Shown: positions 49,446-64,000 of the stretch, piece after piece
Layout: every line of letters begins with the position of its first letter
Position numbering within the stretch: position 1 is the first letter of the stretch
Source of the DNA: Pseudoscleropodium purum
Taxonomy: Eukaryota > Streptophyta > Bryopsida > Hypnales > Brachytheciaceae
Direction of reading: 5' to 3'
DNA length: 64,000 nt
Assembly: GCA_963969395.1 (NCBI GenBank)
Contig: OZ017796.1
Location: forward strand, 44,382,243 to 44,446,242
Position numbers and translations under genes: made by a program
Notes under the pieces: model-generated
Databases searched by the model: none
Seen by the model: the letters and a program-made list of their open reading frames with translations, nothing else
Told to the model about the DNA's origin: nothing

Positions 49446-50367
49446 CTATACATTGATAATGAAATTTAGTATTACAACACTCATTGATTGCATCCAAAGT
49501 GGAGTAAAATGTAATTTGTATGAGTAATCATGATTTGCCAAGACCACTACAATTTTTTTTTAGCTAGCTATTTAAGTTTTTTTTCCCTTTGTTCAATATC
49601 TAAATTTGACTTTTCTTGTACCTATTCAAAGTACTTTTAAATACACTTCCAATATTAAAAATTTCAAGTTCTAATTACAAAGCAATGAAAAGTTAAAGTT
49701 ATATTAGATGCCATATTTAACTACTTTTGGATTATTCAATGAATTATGGACTATACATCAACAAATCTCCTGAAAAAAACATCAGGAGATCTCCTAATGT
49801 TTGTATAGATCTTTGAATGTTTTGTATTGATCTTCCAATGTTTTGGATGATCTCTTAATGAACATTTTTTTTCCATGTGGTCACTATTATTAATTCTAGA
49901 CTTTCAAAAGTCCAAAAGTAGTTAAATGTGGCATTTAGGCAAGATTAGTTGTATTGGATTCTATTTGGAAGGCCCTTAGAACAGCCCTAATCTAGCTGGA
50001 AACCACCACACCAATTGCATAATAGCGGGCCAATTCCAAAAAACATGTTCTAATGCAACTGATATTTGTCTCTTTGCTTTATTTTCCACCAATGTTTTTT
50101 TTTTTTTTTTAGTATCATTTTGGAGAAGTAGCTAGCTATTTCTTCAATACTCATGTGATATGTGGAAGATATTTGATGATATCAATATCAAAAGTAGGTG
50201 ATACCTAGGTAAAATTTGAGTGATGATCTCAAAATACAATTAGCTATTTTGATCGAAAAAAATGAAAACTTCTTTTATAAAAAATAATCAACATCTTTTG
50301 GTTGTAGCCATATGGCAAAAAATTGTGCATAAAAAGAAAATCATTCCCCACCCCACCATTTTCCTTC
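49446..50367. other. Gene-free stretch
   Basis: AT-rich. Around 49755-49860 a cluster of ATCTCCTAATGTTT- and GATCTTCCAATGTTTT-type units (about 25 bases each) forms a weak local repeat. No gene. Confidence 0.45.
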
Positions 50368-50581
50368 TTAACCCCTAAATGCCCAAGGCTTGTTTTGAGC
50401 CTCTAGAAATTTGCTCTAAATTGAATAAAAAGCCAACATTTTAATAAGTTGCATTACCTATTTTTGAATTGTAATTGTACAAATTCAAACTAGACATGTT
50501 AGAGATCACATAGGAATAAAAAAACACAACAATATCACTTATAAGTTGGAAGATTATAACACTTGACCATGAGGGGGTTAA
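50368..50581 (+). mobile_element. Short TTAA-bounded element (214 bp), with a further right end at 51013
   Basis: The left end, TTAACCCCTAAATGCCCAAG, resembles the left end of the copy at 47272, including a nearby GAGCCTC. The first possible right end is GAGGGGGTTAA, ending at 50581. A second right end, TTTAGGGGTTAA, ends at 51013. Either this is a 214-bp internally deleted element like 2724-2964, or a 646-bp element (50368-51013). Confidence 0.5.
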
Positions 50582-51013
50582 AACTATGAAAATTTTTCAT
50601 TTCACTTTTCACAAGTCAAACCTAAAAAGTTGGTGACCAAAAAAATATGAGGTTTAAGGGCCTAACATGAATAACCCCAATCAATTTATGGCTTCTCAAA
50701 ATCTACTCTACAATTTTTTTAAATAACTTTTGAATGTGATTTTTTCTTCAAGTCCTAGTGTATTTGAGGCTCATTTCCAAGAGCTCTCAACACTATAGGA
50801 AGTCAAGATTGCAATGGGGACCCTTGCACAAAATCTTGAATAGAAAAATCACTATCATTTATTTTCAAAATCGGATTTTTGATGCTAAAATTAGACTTCA
50901 AGAAGAATCTTTCAAAAATATAAATTACTAAAAATAGTAATTTGATTAGATTTTATTTAACCTCAAAATATTGTTGATACCGTATTTTGGTGCCTCAGGT
51001 ATTTAGGGGTTAA

Positions 51014-53181
51014 GCCTATGGAAAGCCCACAAGTTGACTCACAATTGGAAAAGTCAAAATTGTCATACCTTTTCAAGCTTTGTTATGTGTGCCATTAAAT
51101 TTGAACTTCCCTTTTTAGCACGAAAGGGTTGCATTTCACACTTACCAATGCACTTTGCACTCCAAATTTAATTCAACTTGAAATTGAAATGTGCATTGGC
51201 AACTACAATTTGCCATCACCACTATAGTTTTTTACTTTTCCCGTGCTCATGAAGTGGTTCAGTAATTTCTTGTATTCGATGTCTAAATTTGAGTTTTCTT
51301 GTACCTCTCCCAAGTACTTTTAAATATGCTTCCAATGATAGAAATTTCAACTTCTAATTCCAAAACTCGTAAAACAACAGTGAAAAGTGAGATCTGTATT
51401 TAGTGGGCATTCAAAAGAAGACTTCAAGCCTCACATTCTGTCTCTGTAGATTCACATGTCATACTTACCCCAGCAGAATCTTTATTCAGGCTACCTTCAG
51501 GAATAGTGTTGTTCATCTTAACAACTGGAAAGTAAAGTCCAACTCCATCAAATAAAAACATTTTAAAATGAAAAAAAAAATAGGAGTGAAAAACATTAAA
51601 AAAAACATTAAAAAAACTTTAAAAACACATGTCCAACACCAGTGATCCATGGTTCACCATTTCCAGCATTTGGAATAATTTTTTGTCATTTGGCAAATGT
51701 CTGGTAGCAATGTAATGTACTGTACAGAATCACTTGTTACATAATATCAGAGTAGCAAAGGCAAAGTGCCTTAAGAATCTCCAGCACTTTTGTAAATGCC
51801 AGGTGGTTGCAAATGCTTGACAGACTACCTGTGTTTTAGACGTACTTAGTAAGCAAAGGCTTGGAATTGGAACTTTAGAAACTGTAGTGACGGTGAAAGC
51901 CACTGTCATGGAGGACATGTGAATCACTCCGTCCGTCCATCCAAACTGAATTTGACAATGTGATTTTGATGAAAAATTGTGACCCCATCAATTGGTGCCA
52001 ACAAACTGAATAAACTTGGACTATTGTATAGATTATAAAATATTATAACAAGTGTACTGTACTCCACAGAATTCATTTGCTTTCCCCCATTAAGAAATAC
52101 TTTACGTGATGAGCATGTGATGTAAGTTATGTGAAATCTGTAAAAGAGTGACCAGAGGTGAAAATCAGTGTGTTATGTAAGGTAGGAGGTTCATGAATCG
52201 TCCCTTTGACCCTGAAGCACTCCAACATCCATATTCTGGTTCATGAATGGAGGGTTTGCAGGCATTTAGCTTGTGTATATGTAGTCCAACTAATTTCTCA
52301 TTCATCTACTGTAATACTTGAATCTTGAAAAGACAATCTTCCATAATAGCCAATTTCATGAAATTACGGTAAATGATATTTCTGCATAAAGATATATATA
52401 AGCAAAAATGTGTAAAAAATCAAAAAAAGATTGAGGCGTTAAGGGGTTAAGTTTATTGACCTCATCATTGATAGTAATAGATATTTCAAGGAATATGTCA
52501 CTCTTTCATAGATAGGAGATGCATTTAGAGCTTGAATTATTATGAACCTCCTACCTTACGTGAAATCTATAAATGAGTAACTTGAGTGAGGTCAAATCAA
52601 TTTTACATTTGATATTTTTTTGACAAATTGCTCAATGAAGAGCTTAAAATTGGTATTCAATGGTAGCCTATGATTCCGATCATATGTTAAGTTATACCCA
52701 TTTCAATCTTTCCAAACTAAATAATATTAAAAACAATTTCAAATGCAATTTAGAATAAGAAGTGAACTATAGAAGGTGACTTTTTCCATGACTTTTAGAA
52801 CAACTATACCTATAGAGAGGTCTCTTCCAATCACTTCCCTAGGGTGCATGTTTAACCTCCAATCCTCCAATTTGAATGTACATCAAACATTCAAAGATAG
52901 ATTATGACAAAAATGTAACCATAAATCTATTGTTACAATTGTTTACTATTATGTGTGTACTTTGTGCTATTGTTTGCATTGTCATAACTTTTAGTGTTTT
53001 CAATCCTTGTGTTTCCTCGTATTTCTATGTGAATCACAACTCGCCTCATTGGCAAAACTTGCCTCCATTGATATGGAAGCACCTTGACACGCCTCTTCTT
53101 TAAAGTCTTGACTTACCTCTTAATTTTGGATTTGAGGTTTCATCATCATTTAGGGTTTCACATTTTCTAAGTCTGCTTCCA
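51014..53181. other. AT-rich spacer before DNAAF19
   Basis: No gene. It contains an orphan family end (TTAAGGGGTTAA, 52439-52450) and the inverted-repeat element described separately. The last 100 or so bases should contain the promoter and leader of the DNAAF19 gene. Confidence 0.45.
52178..52558. mobile_element. Possible MITE with 17-bp inverted ends, 381 bp
   Basis: The left end TAAGGTAGGAGGTTCAT is exactly complementary to the right end ATGAACCTCCTACCTTA. A TA-type duplication is possible if the outer TA belongs to the target. The flanks outside the two ends resemble each other (GTGAAATCTRTAAAWGAGT before 52155 and after 52558), so an alternative is an inverted insertion inside a small duplication. 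Confidence 0.5.
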
Positions 53182-54261
53182 ATGTTGGCAAGCACGAAGA
53201 TGGATGGTGATATGTTGCTGCCGAAGCATTTGTGGGACAAGGAAAGCAAAGAATTGCGCAATGCCATTTACGATGACTGGAAGAGGAAGGCCATAGACAG
53301 TGCGAAGAAGAGAGCAGTGGCGCAAAATGTCGATTATCCAACTTTTGCAAATCTGGTATGATTTTCGAATTCTCGATTAGAGTAGACGGATTAGGTTTTG
53401 CAGTCGATCTGTTGCACTTCCCTTGGATATTTGAAAATTATCTTCAGTTTAGCTACCGCGTCAAAGGTCGTTATGTGTTTCTACAATTTGTATGACAGCA
53501 GCATGTCTCTGGAGGATTAAACTAATGACCTTTATGTGCTTCATGCCTTGATTGCGAACTACAAGGTCTCTGTAGCACATCTCAAACCTGTGGAGAGGAA
53601 GATGCCACGGGAAGGAGACGAGGAGCACATGAAACACTTTTACAAAGGAGCAGCCCCGGCATGGTCATTTGATCCAGCCGGCGCAGACAGATCCTCCGGT
53701 GTAGAGGACGGAAATGAAGACGGACTTCCTGCCTTGTTAGGCCTACAAAAGCCGGGAAGCGACGATCTCTCGGCTCTTGCCAAAATCACATATGACATAT
53801 TTGCAAAGCATTGGCGTCACCTCAACAAGGACGTGTTTTTGCAGATGGCACTCTTAACAAGCATTGACCCTGCCAACTTCGCTGAAATCTTTAAGGTTGA
53901 ATTGCCTCCCAATCTACTGGCTGATATCTTGGCAACCGTTTGTACCTGTTTTAGGGCTGAGGAAAACGCACGGGACGATCCGGAACGACAGAGGCTACTC
54001 CGTGCAGCTTGTGCTAGAGATGTTGATGAAAATTGGACTGTTCGAATGCTGGAAGCACTGACCGAGTGCGGACGATTCTCACTTGCAATTGGATTTGTCG
54101 GTGAGAAAACGCGCGCCATGGTACGGGCTCTTCTCTCCCACCTTGTTAAGTCGGATTGGTGCAACGACGCAAAAGAGGATAATTCGCTATCATCTCCCCT
54201 CTCCAGAATTCAAAACATCACAACATTATACAGATTGCAGGGTGGTAGAAAAAAAACATAA
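53182..54261 (+). CDS. DNAAF19: Dynein axonemal assembly factor CCDC103/DNAAF19
   Basis: In animals and green algae CCDC103/DNAAF19 is needed to assemble dynein arms on ciliary axonemes. Two exons (53182-53355, 53566-54261) join in frame to 289 residues. Residues 1-58 form a charged, helical N-terminus (KELRNAIYDDWKRKAIDSAK). The family signature VAHLKPVERK follows at 61-70, directly across the splice. A helical RPAP3_C-like domain covers about 125-255 (ITYDIFAKHWRHL; VFLQMALLTSID; FAEIF). The C-terminus ends TLYRL near a basic tail. Length and order fit the vertebrate protein (about 240 residues), with a longer middle. The ATG at 53182 is the first in frame; one at 53200 is also possible. 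It is expected to be expressed in developing sperm. It converges on the LYR gene. The protein family is recognised from memory of motifs. Confidence 0.85.
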
Positions 54262-54929
54262 TTTACTTTCCACATGACAAAGCTCTGCAAATTAAACTGA
54301 AAAAGCGACAGAATCCCAATATAAACGCACTCAAACTCTGCAATTCAAAGAAATTATTTTGTAGAAAATCTATTTCATAGCTGATTGTAAAAAATTTGAA
54401 CTTCGTTGCGATGAGGGCCACACTCATAGCATAATCCATGTTCACATTTCAATGGTAGGAGAATTTTCTGATGGGAAAAATCTTACTTTAGCAGGTGGAG
54501 TGATTCCTGATTAAGTAGCTGGCTTTCTTTTCATGGATTTTTTCGAATGAACCTTGAATTTACAGCAATTGATTTCTCATGGGCACGAGAACTGAAGTCA
54601 CGAAGGGAGGAATGATGACCATTTCAAGAATAAAAGAATACCTCCAAGGTTGTACATATCATAATCAAATCACGGATGTCCAACCGCCTCATACTAGTCA
54701 TCAGTGAAGTGTCTGTTAATGAATTGGAGGTTGGTGTAACAATGTAGATGCAAGTTTCACATCATTCACTCTGGAAGGGCTGAGAAACCGGGTTGCACCT
54801 TCAGAAAGCCAGCTATCATGATTGCGATAGACCAATGGAAAATCAGTGACAATCGAAAATCAGCCATTCCAATTTCCATGACAAGCTCGAAGCACAAGGT
54901 CGTCACGGACATGAGCTCTTCCGTTTTCT
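54262..54929. other. Tail-to-tail spacer between DNAAF19 and the LYR gene
   Basis: About 670 bases holding the 3' ends of two converging genes. No open frame or repeat of note. Confidence 0.6.
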
Positions 54930-56213
54930 TCACCTCGAGGCATTGTTGTCCTCATCCTGTAAAGTCACTGCAAGTGCCGGTCGTGGCAGTCCCAGCAGCT
55001 CTTCCTTGATCATGGCAGCCTCAGCATGCTGTGCAGCCATGCGACCTGCTTCATAGTACATGTGGTTGAACAATGCGCGTGCAGCCCTGCCAAAAGATTC
55101 GACTTTCAGAAAGAAAAATTCTCACGTCGTTCGCCCATCATCACATGTCCATATTCATGCAAGTCAAGCCGATGAATGTTTTGCAAGACAAGAGAGCTTA
55201 CGCTTGTTTCTGCTCTTCGATTTTCTCAGAGTCAGTTTCGTGCATGTTTCGTCTAAACTGTTCCCGTACAATCGATTTAAGTACCTCCCTGTTCCCATTC
55301 TGCCCACGAGCAATTGAAGTTAGCAACAGGGAAAAATAAATTAAAAAATCATGAAGTAAAGCACTCACTAAGACATAATGGGTACGATTCCATGAGAACA
55401 AAAGTTGCATCGCTACAAGGATTACTCACAACGTATTGCTTCAGGTTGGTTCTGTGAGCCTGATGCTTAAAAGAACCCCAATCAGAGGAAGAGCCCTAAT
55501 CCCGACTTCGAGGTGCTCTTGGAATATCCTCGTAAATCGAAAACCCTATGGATCGGAGTACGTGACAAGGGTGGAATAGCTGCTTGCTAGACCGCGCAGG
55601 CTGTTTTCCTCACGATCCTATCATAGATTTCCTCACGATCCCCTTGAAGTGCAACTTCTTGACACTTGGTTCTTTTAAATAAACTATACTTGAGGAAGGA
55701 CTTTGTTGCCATCCATACTCTATGGGTCTGCACAACGGGTCCCCTATTGTAGTCCTGTCCAATTTTTCTCCTTGTATATAGCCCTCTCTCATTTCCAAGC
55801 GATGTGAACACACTACTCTTTTTTACAAGTCTGAAAATACAGTCCAGAATTTCCAACCTAAAGCAGTGAATCGTGTACGCAAAACTGTATAGCCCAATGA
55901 AAGAACATCGCACCTGACTTCCTATGTAATCTGCCCGTCGCAAACATTCCCGAAACAACTGCACAACTCACAATATCCCGTGTCAGCCTCAAATCGCCAA
56001 ACCTCCAAGCACCAAGCAGATCGTCTCAACAACCGGAAGATGCAAATAAGGAAATTCCGAGCGAGACATTAAAAGATTCGGAATATCGGCGATGAAAGAA
56101 CCAACCAGAAACCCTAAATTGGACAGTAATGATGAAAGAAATAGGAATGGAGGAATTAAAGAATGTACGCAACGAGCGTTGTGGGCGATGTAGGCAGGGA
56201 TGCCAAGGTGCAT
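54930..56213 (-). CDS. LYR-motif (complex 1 LYR) family protein
   Basis: LYR proteins are small, mostly mitochondrial adaptors that bind acyl-carrier protein and assist Fe-S cluster delivery or respiratory-complex assembly. Five exons (56213-56169, 55958-55914, 55459-55430, 55299-55202, 55086-54930) total 375 bases, giving 124 residues. The motif appears as LFRECLRRA at 16-24, followed by QYVNGNREVLKSIVREQF, then RRNMHETDSEKIEEQ, the conserved FRxN...ETD region of the family. A helical tail (HMYYEAGRMAAQHAEAA) and the ending DNNASR follow. Which LYR protein it is (LYRM9-like or other) and its client cannot be decided. Exons 2-5 are secure. The first exon (MHLGIPAYIAHNARC) is the weakest: it is chosen because it has an ATG, a GT donor and the right phase. 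Confidence 0.8.
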
Positions 56214-58496
56214 GATGAGCAAGGAGAGCTTGCAAGCACCAAGAGATTTCAGGGAGCCGAGTGATGAGAGCCTTGAATGCACCGCAATTTGGCACCAACG
56301 TTGCCTGCAATTGCCACTCCTATCAGTGGAAATTAACAATCGGAGCAGGATCCCAGTATGAAGCTTTCAAATCCCAATACCGGGCTCTTTACCGTCCCTT
56401 ACCCCCGGTACTGGGATATGCCCGCACCGGTATGTTATGAAGTCACCACACGATGGTTGCCAGATCATCCAAACACTTTACACCTTTTCCCTTTCATCAG
56501 GACTCCCAAACCTTGCGTCCTCGGTTTCCAGCTCAGTAACGCTCGAGGTTGAGTTCCACCACTCGATCAGGCGTCACCCGGTTCAACACTCTCTCTCTCT
56601 CGCTCTCACTCTCTCCTTTTGAAATCGCAATCGCAATCGCCTGCGCGTCATAGAAATTGCAATCGCCATAGCTGCCACTGCGAAGCTCGATTGCTTGCCT
56701 GCCGCACCATTGACGCTCTTTGCCCTTGCGACATTAATCGATTCCTTTCTCCAGGTTCTCGGATTCTCGCTCTTTCACGATTTATTGCATTGTGTGAATC
56801 GCGGCTGGTCTGTGACGCGTGGGCAGGGCGGGCCATGTTGCTTTGGACATGCGTGCGGGAGTAGCACATTGTGAGCTTCGGAGGATTTGAAGTGTTGATG
56901 CATTCTGTGTTGTGCTCGGGTATACGATTTTGATTTCACCTGGATCTGTTCCAATTATGTGATTCGACGGTTGGCTTGCTGTGTGTAGTTCAAGAGTATG
57001 TTCCATATCGCTTATCATTATGCTTAATTTTTTTGAGCGAATTAGAGGATTAAGTAAGATGAAGAAATTCATTGTATTGGAAATCGTGTTGTATTCTGGT
57101 CTCTCTTGAATGATTTTGTAGTTGTGCTGTGGAGAGTGATTGAAAACGTAGAGTGACTCAGAGTGAAGTGAAAGTGAGAGAGAGAGAGAGAAGTGAATTG
57201 GAGACATGCTCCCCTTAGTATCGTGCATCCTGGAGATGGTCCGAGCAGGTTTTGAAATGCGAAGATGTGGAAGGGATTTGATTTGGCGTGTTGTTGCTAG
57301 ATGTTGTGGTTTTGGATCTGCAGTCAGTTGACTCGCCGTCCAGTGTTTTTATGTGTGCATTATTTATGTGTTCTATCGGATGCATGAGTATTCGCGTAGT
57401 ATTGGCCTTCTTTGATGTATTTGTGGAGAAGTGAGATCGTTGCGCTTGGTCTTCAGCAAGGAGTTAGCGAAGTACCTAAAATCAAGTTCTCCTATGCAAT
57501 TGTCTGCTGCCAGTTTTGAGATCACGTTGATGTCTTACGCCGTGGTTGTGAAATTAACTTAGTCGCATTGAGGAATACTTATATGTTCTTTTTGACTGTA
57601 TGCATGGTGAATTTTCTCATTTTCAATAATCCTAACCATTTCTATACCAGTCTCTTTGCTCACCTTTACTGTTAATTGTGACTTATTCTTATCTATTTGT
57701 TTCTTGATCCAACCAATGGAGTATGAGTCTAACATATATACTTGATAGACTTTGACTACATTGTCTGAATAGATTACAAATAGATTAAATTGAGCATAAT
57801 TTCTGGACTCTATAACTAGTTTAATACCTCAAGAACTTGCTCTGGATGTACGTGCATTACCTCTGATAGAATTGTGCGGATGAGTAGACTTATACCAAAT
57901 GCGGTTGTCCATACTCTGTTCGAATTGTTAGTGGAAGTCCTATGACTAACCTTAGAAATAGTTCACAGTATTGTGTATTCTTTGTTACAGCTTCAAAGTA
58001 TTCGAAGTATTTTATTTTTAAGGAAACCGGTATCCTTCACACAATTCGTTGTTGTCTTAGGGAGCTCAATTGGACTGAATTTTGCAAACTCACTCTCTGT
58101 TTCGAGGTACTTGCTGGAATGACATTTCGCTTGTAACAATGCAGAAACTCGAACCGTCGTGTGATATAAGTGATACCCGTGACAATGTCTGATAAGCTGG
58201 TCGTTGTGGAAGATACTCCTTATTCTTTTCAATGCTAAAATCGACTCTCTAAACCGTCTATGCTCAAGTGACGTGGAGAATGATTGCTTCAAAGTTACGG
58301 GGTTGTGTTCTGTGTTGTATTTACAGTATTGGGGATCGTTTGGAGCTGAGCACGACTAGTAGGGGAGATATATATCAAGGGTTGCTGATTCATGTGTTTT
58401 ACATACGTGTCCAGTAAAGCCCTACTCCAGGACAGTGAGTCTTCAAGCTGAGGATCCTCTTCAAGAAGTTTAATTGGGAAGTCGGAGTCTGTACAT
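56214..58496. other. Shared upstream region of LYR gene and malic enzyme
   Basis: The two genes point away from each other across 2.3 kb. A CT-rich run at 56589-56616 (CTCTCTCTCTCGCTCTCACT) resembles the pyrimidine patches of plant core promoters or leaders, and a GA-rich run lies at 57175-57191. The malic-enzyme leader may be long and contain an intron. No independent gene is recognised here. Confidence 0.45.
56589..56616 (+). promoter_or_regulatory. CT-rich tract, possible promoter or leader element
   Basis: A 28-base run of almost only C and T. Pyrimidine patches are common near plant transcription starts on the coding strand, so this would fit a rightward transcript, presumably the malic enzyme. 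The assignment is inference. Confidence 0.35.

Positions 58497-64000
<5,504 letters not shown>

Overview
The window is nuclear DNA of a land plant that makes swimming sperm, so a bryophyte, lycophyte or fern; a moss is my weak first guess. The evidence is many short GT-AG introns, plant-type proteins (a PIP aquaporin, an ATL RING-H2 ligase, a plant-type NADP-malic enzyme) and a homologue of the dynein-arm factor CCDC103/DNAAF19, which flowering plants should not need. Species-level identification is not possible from the sequence alone.

Layout. 1-15059: AT-rich, gene-free DNA made largely of decayed, non-autonomous DNA transposons. 15060-31453 (minus): RRP5, the large S1-domain ribosome-assembly factor, reconstructed as 41 exons that join in one frame (2024 aa), with a doubled telo-box upstream of its start. 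31454-34854: AT-rich spacer with another transposon copy and a minisatellite. 34855-35754 (minus): intronless ATL-type RING-H2 gene. 38683-42264 (minus): four-exon PIP aquaporin (302 aa), with a minisatellite and a Stowaway-like MITE in its introns. 44724-53100: repeat-rich block with a degraded pogo-like transposon, a TTAA-bounded element and a large fold-back. 53182-54261 (plus): two-exon DNAAF19 homologue. 54930-56213 (minus): five-exon LYR-motif protein, tail to tail with DNAAF19. 58497-64000 (plus): NADP-malic enzyme with a transit-peptide-like first exon, cut by the window end and head to head with the LYR gene.

The genes form no pathway or operon; they are ordinary, independently transcribed plant genes (nucleolus, membrane, cilium, mitochondrion, probably plastid). 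The less ordinary content is between them: a recurring family of about 0.93 kb repeats bounded by TTAA and inverted CCCCT termini (four full-length copies, at least two short ones), and several distinct MITE or fold-back types with recognisable target-site duplications. All exon boundaries come from reading splice sites and frame by eye, without alignment software.
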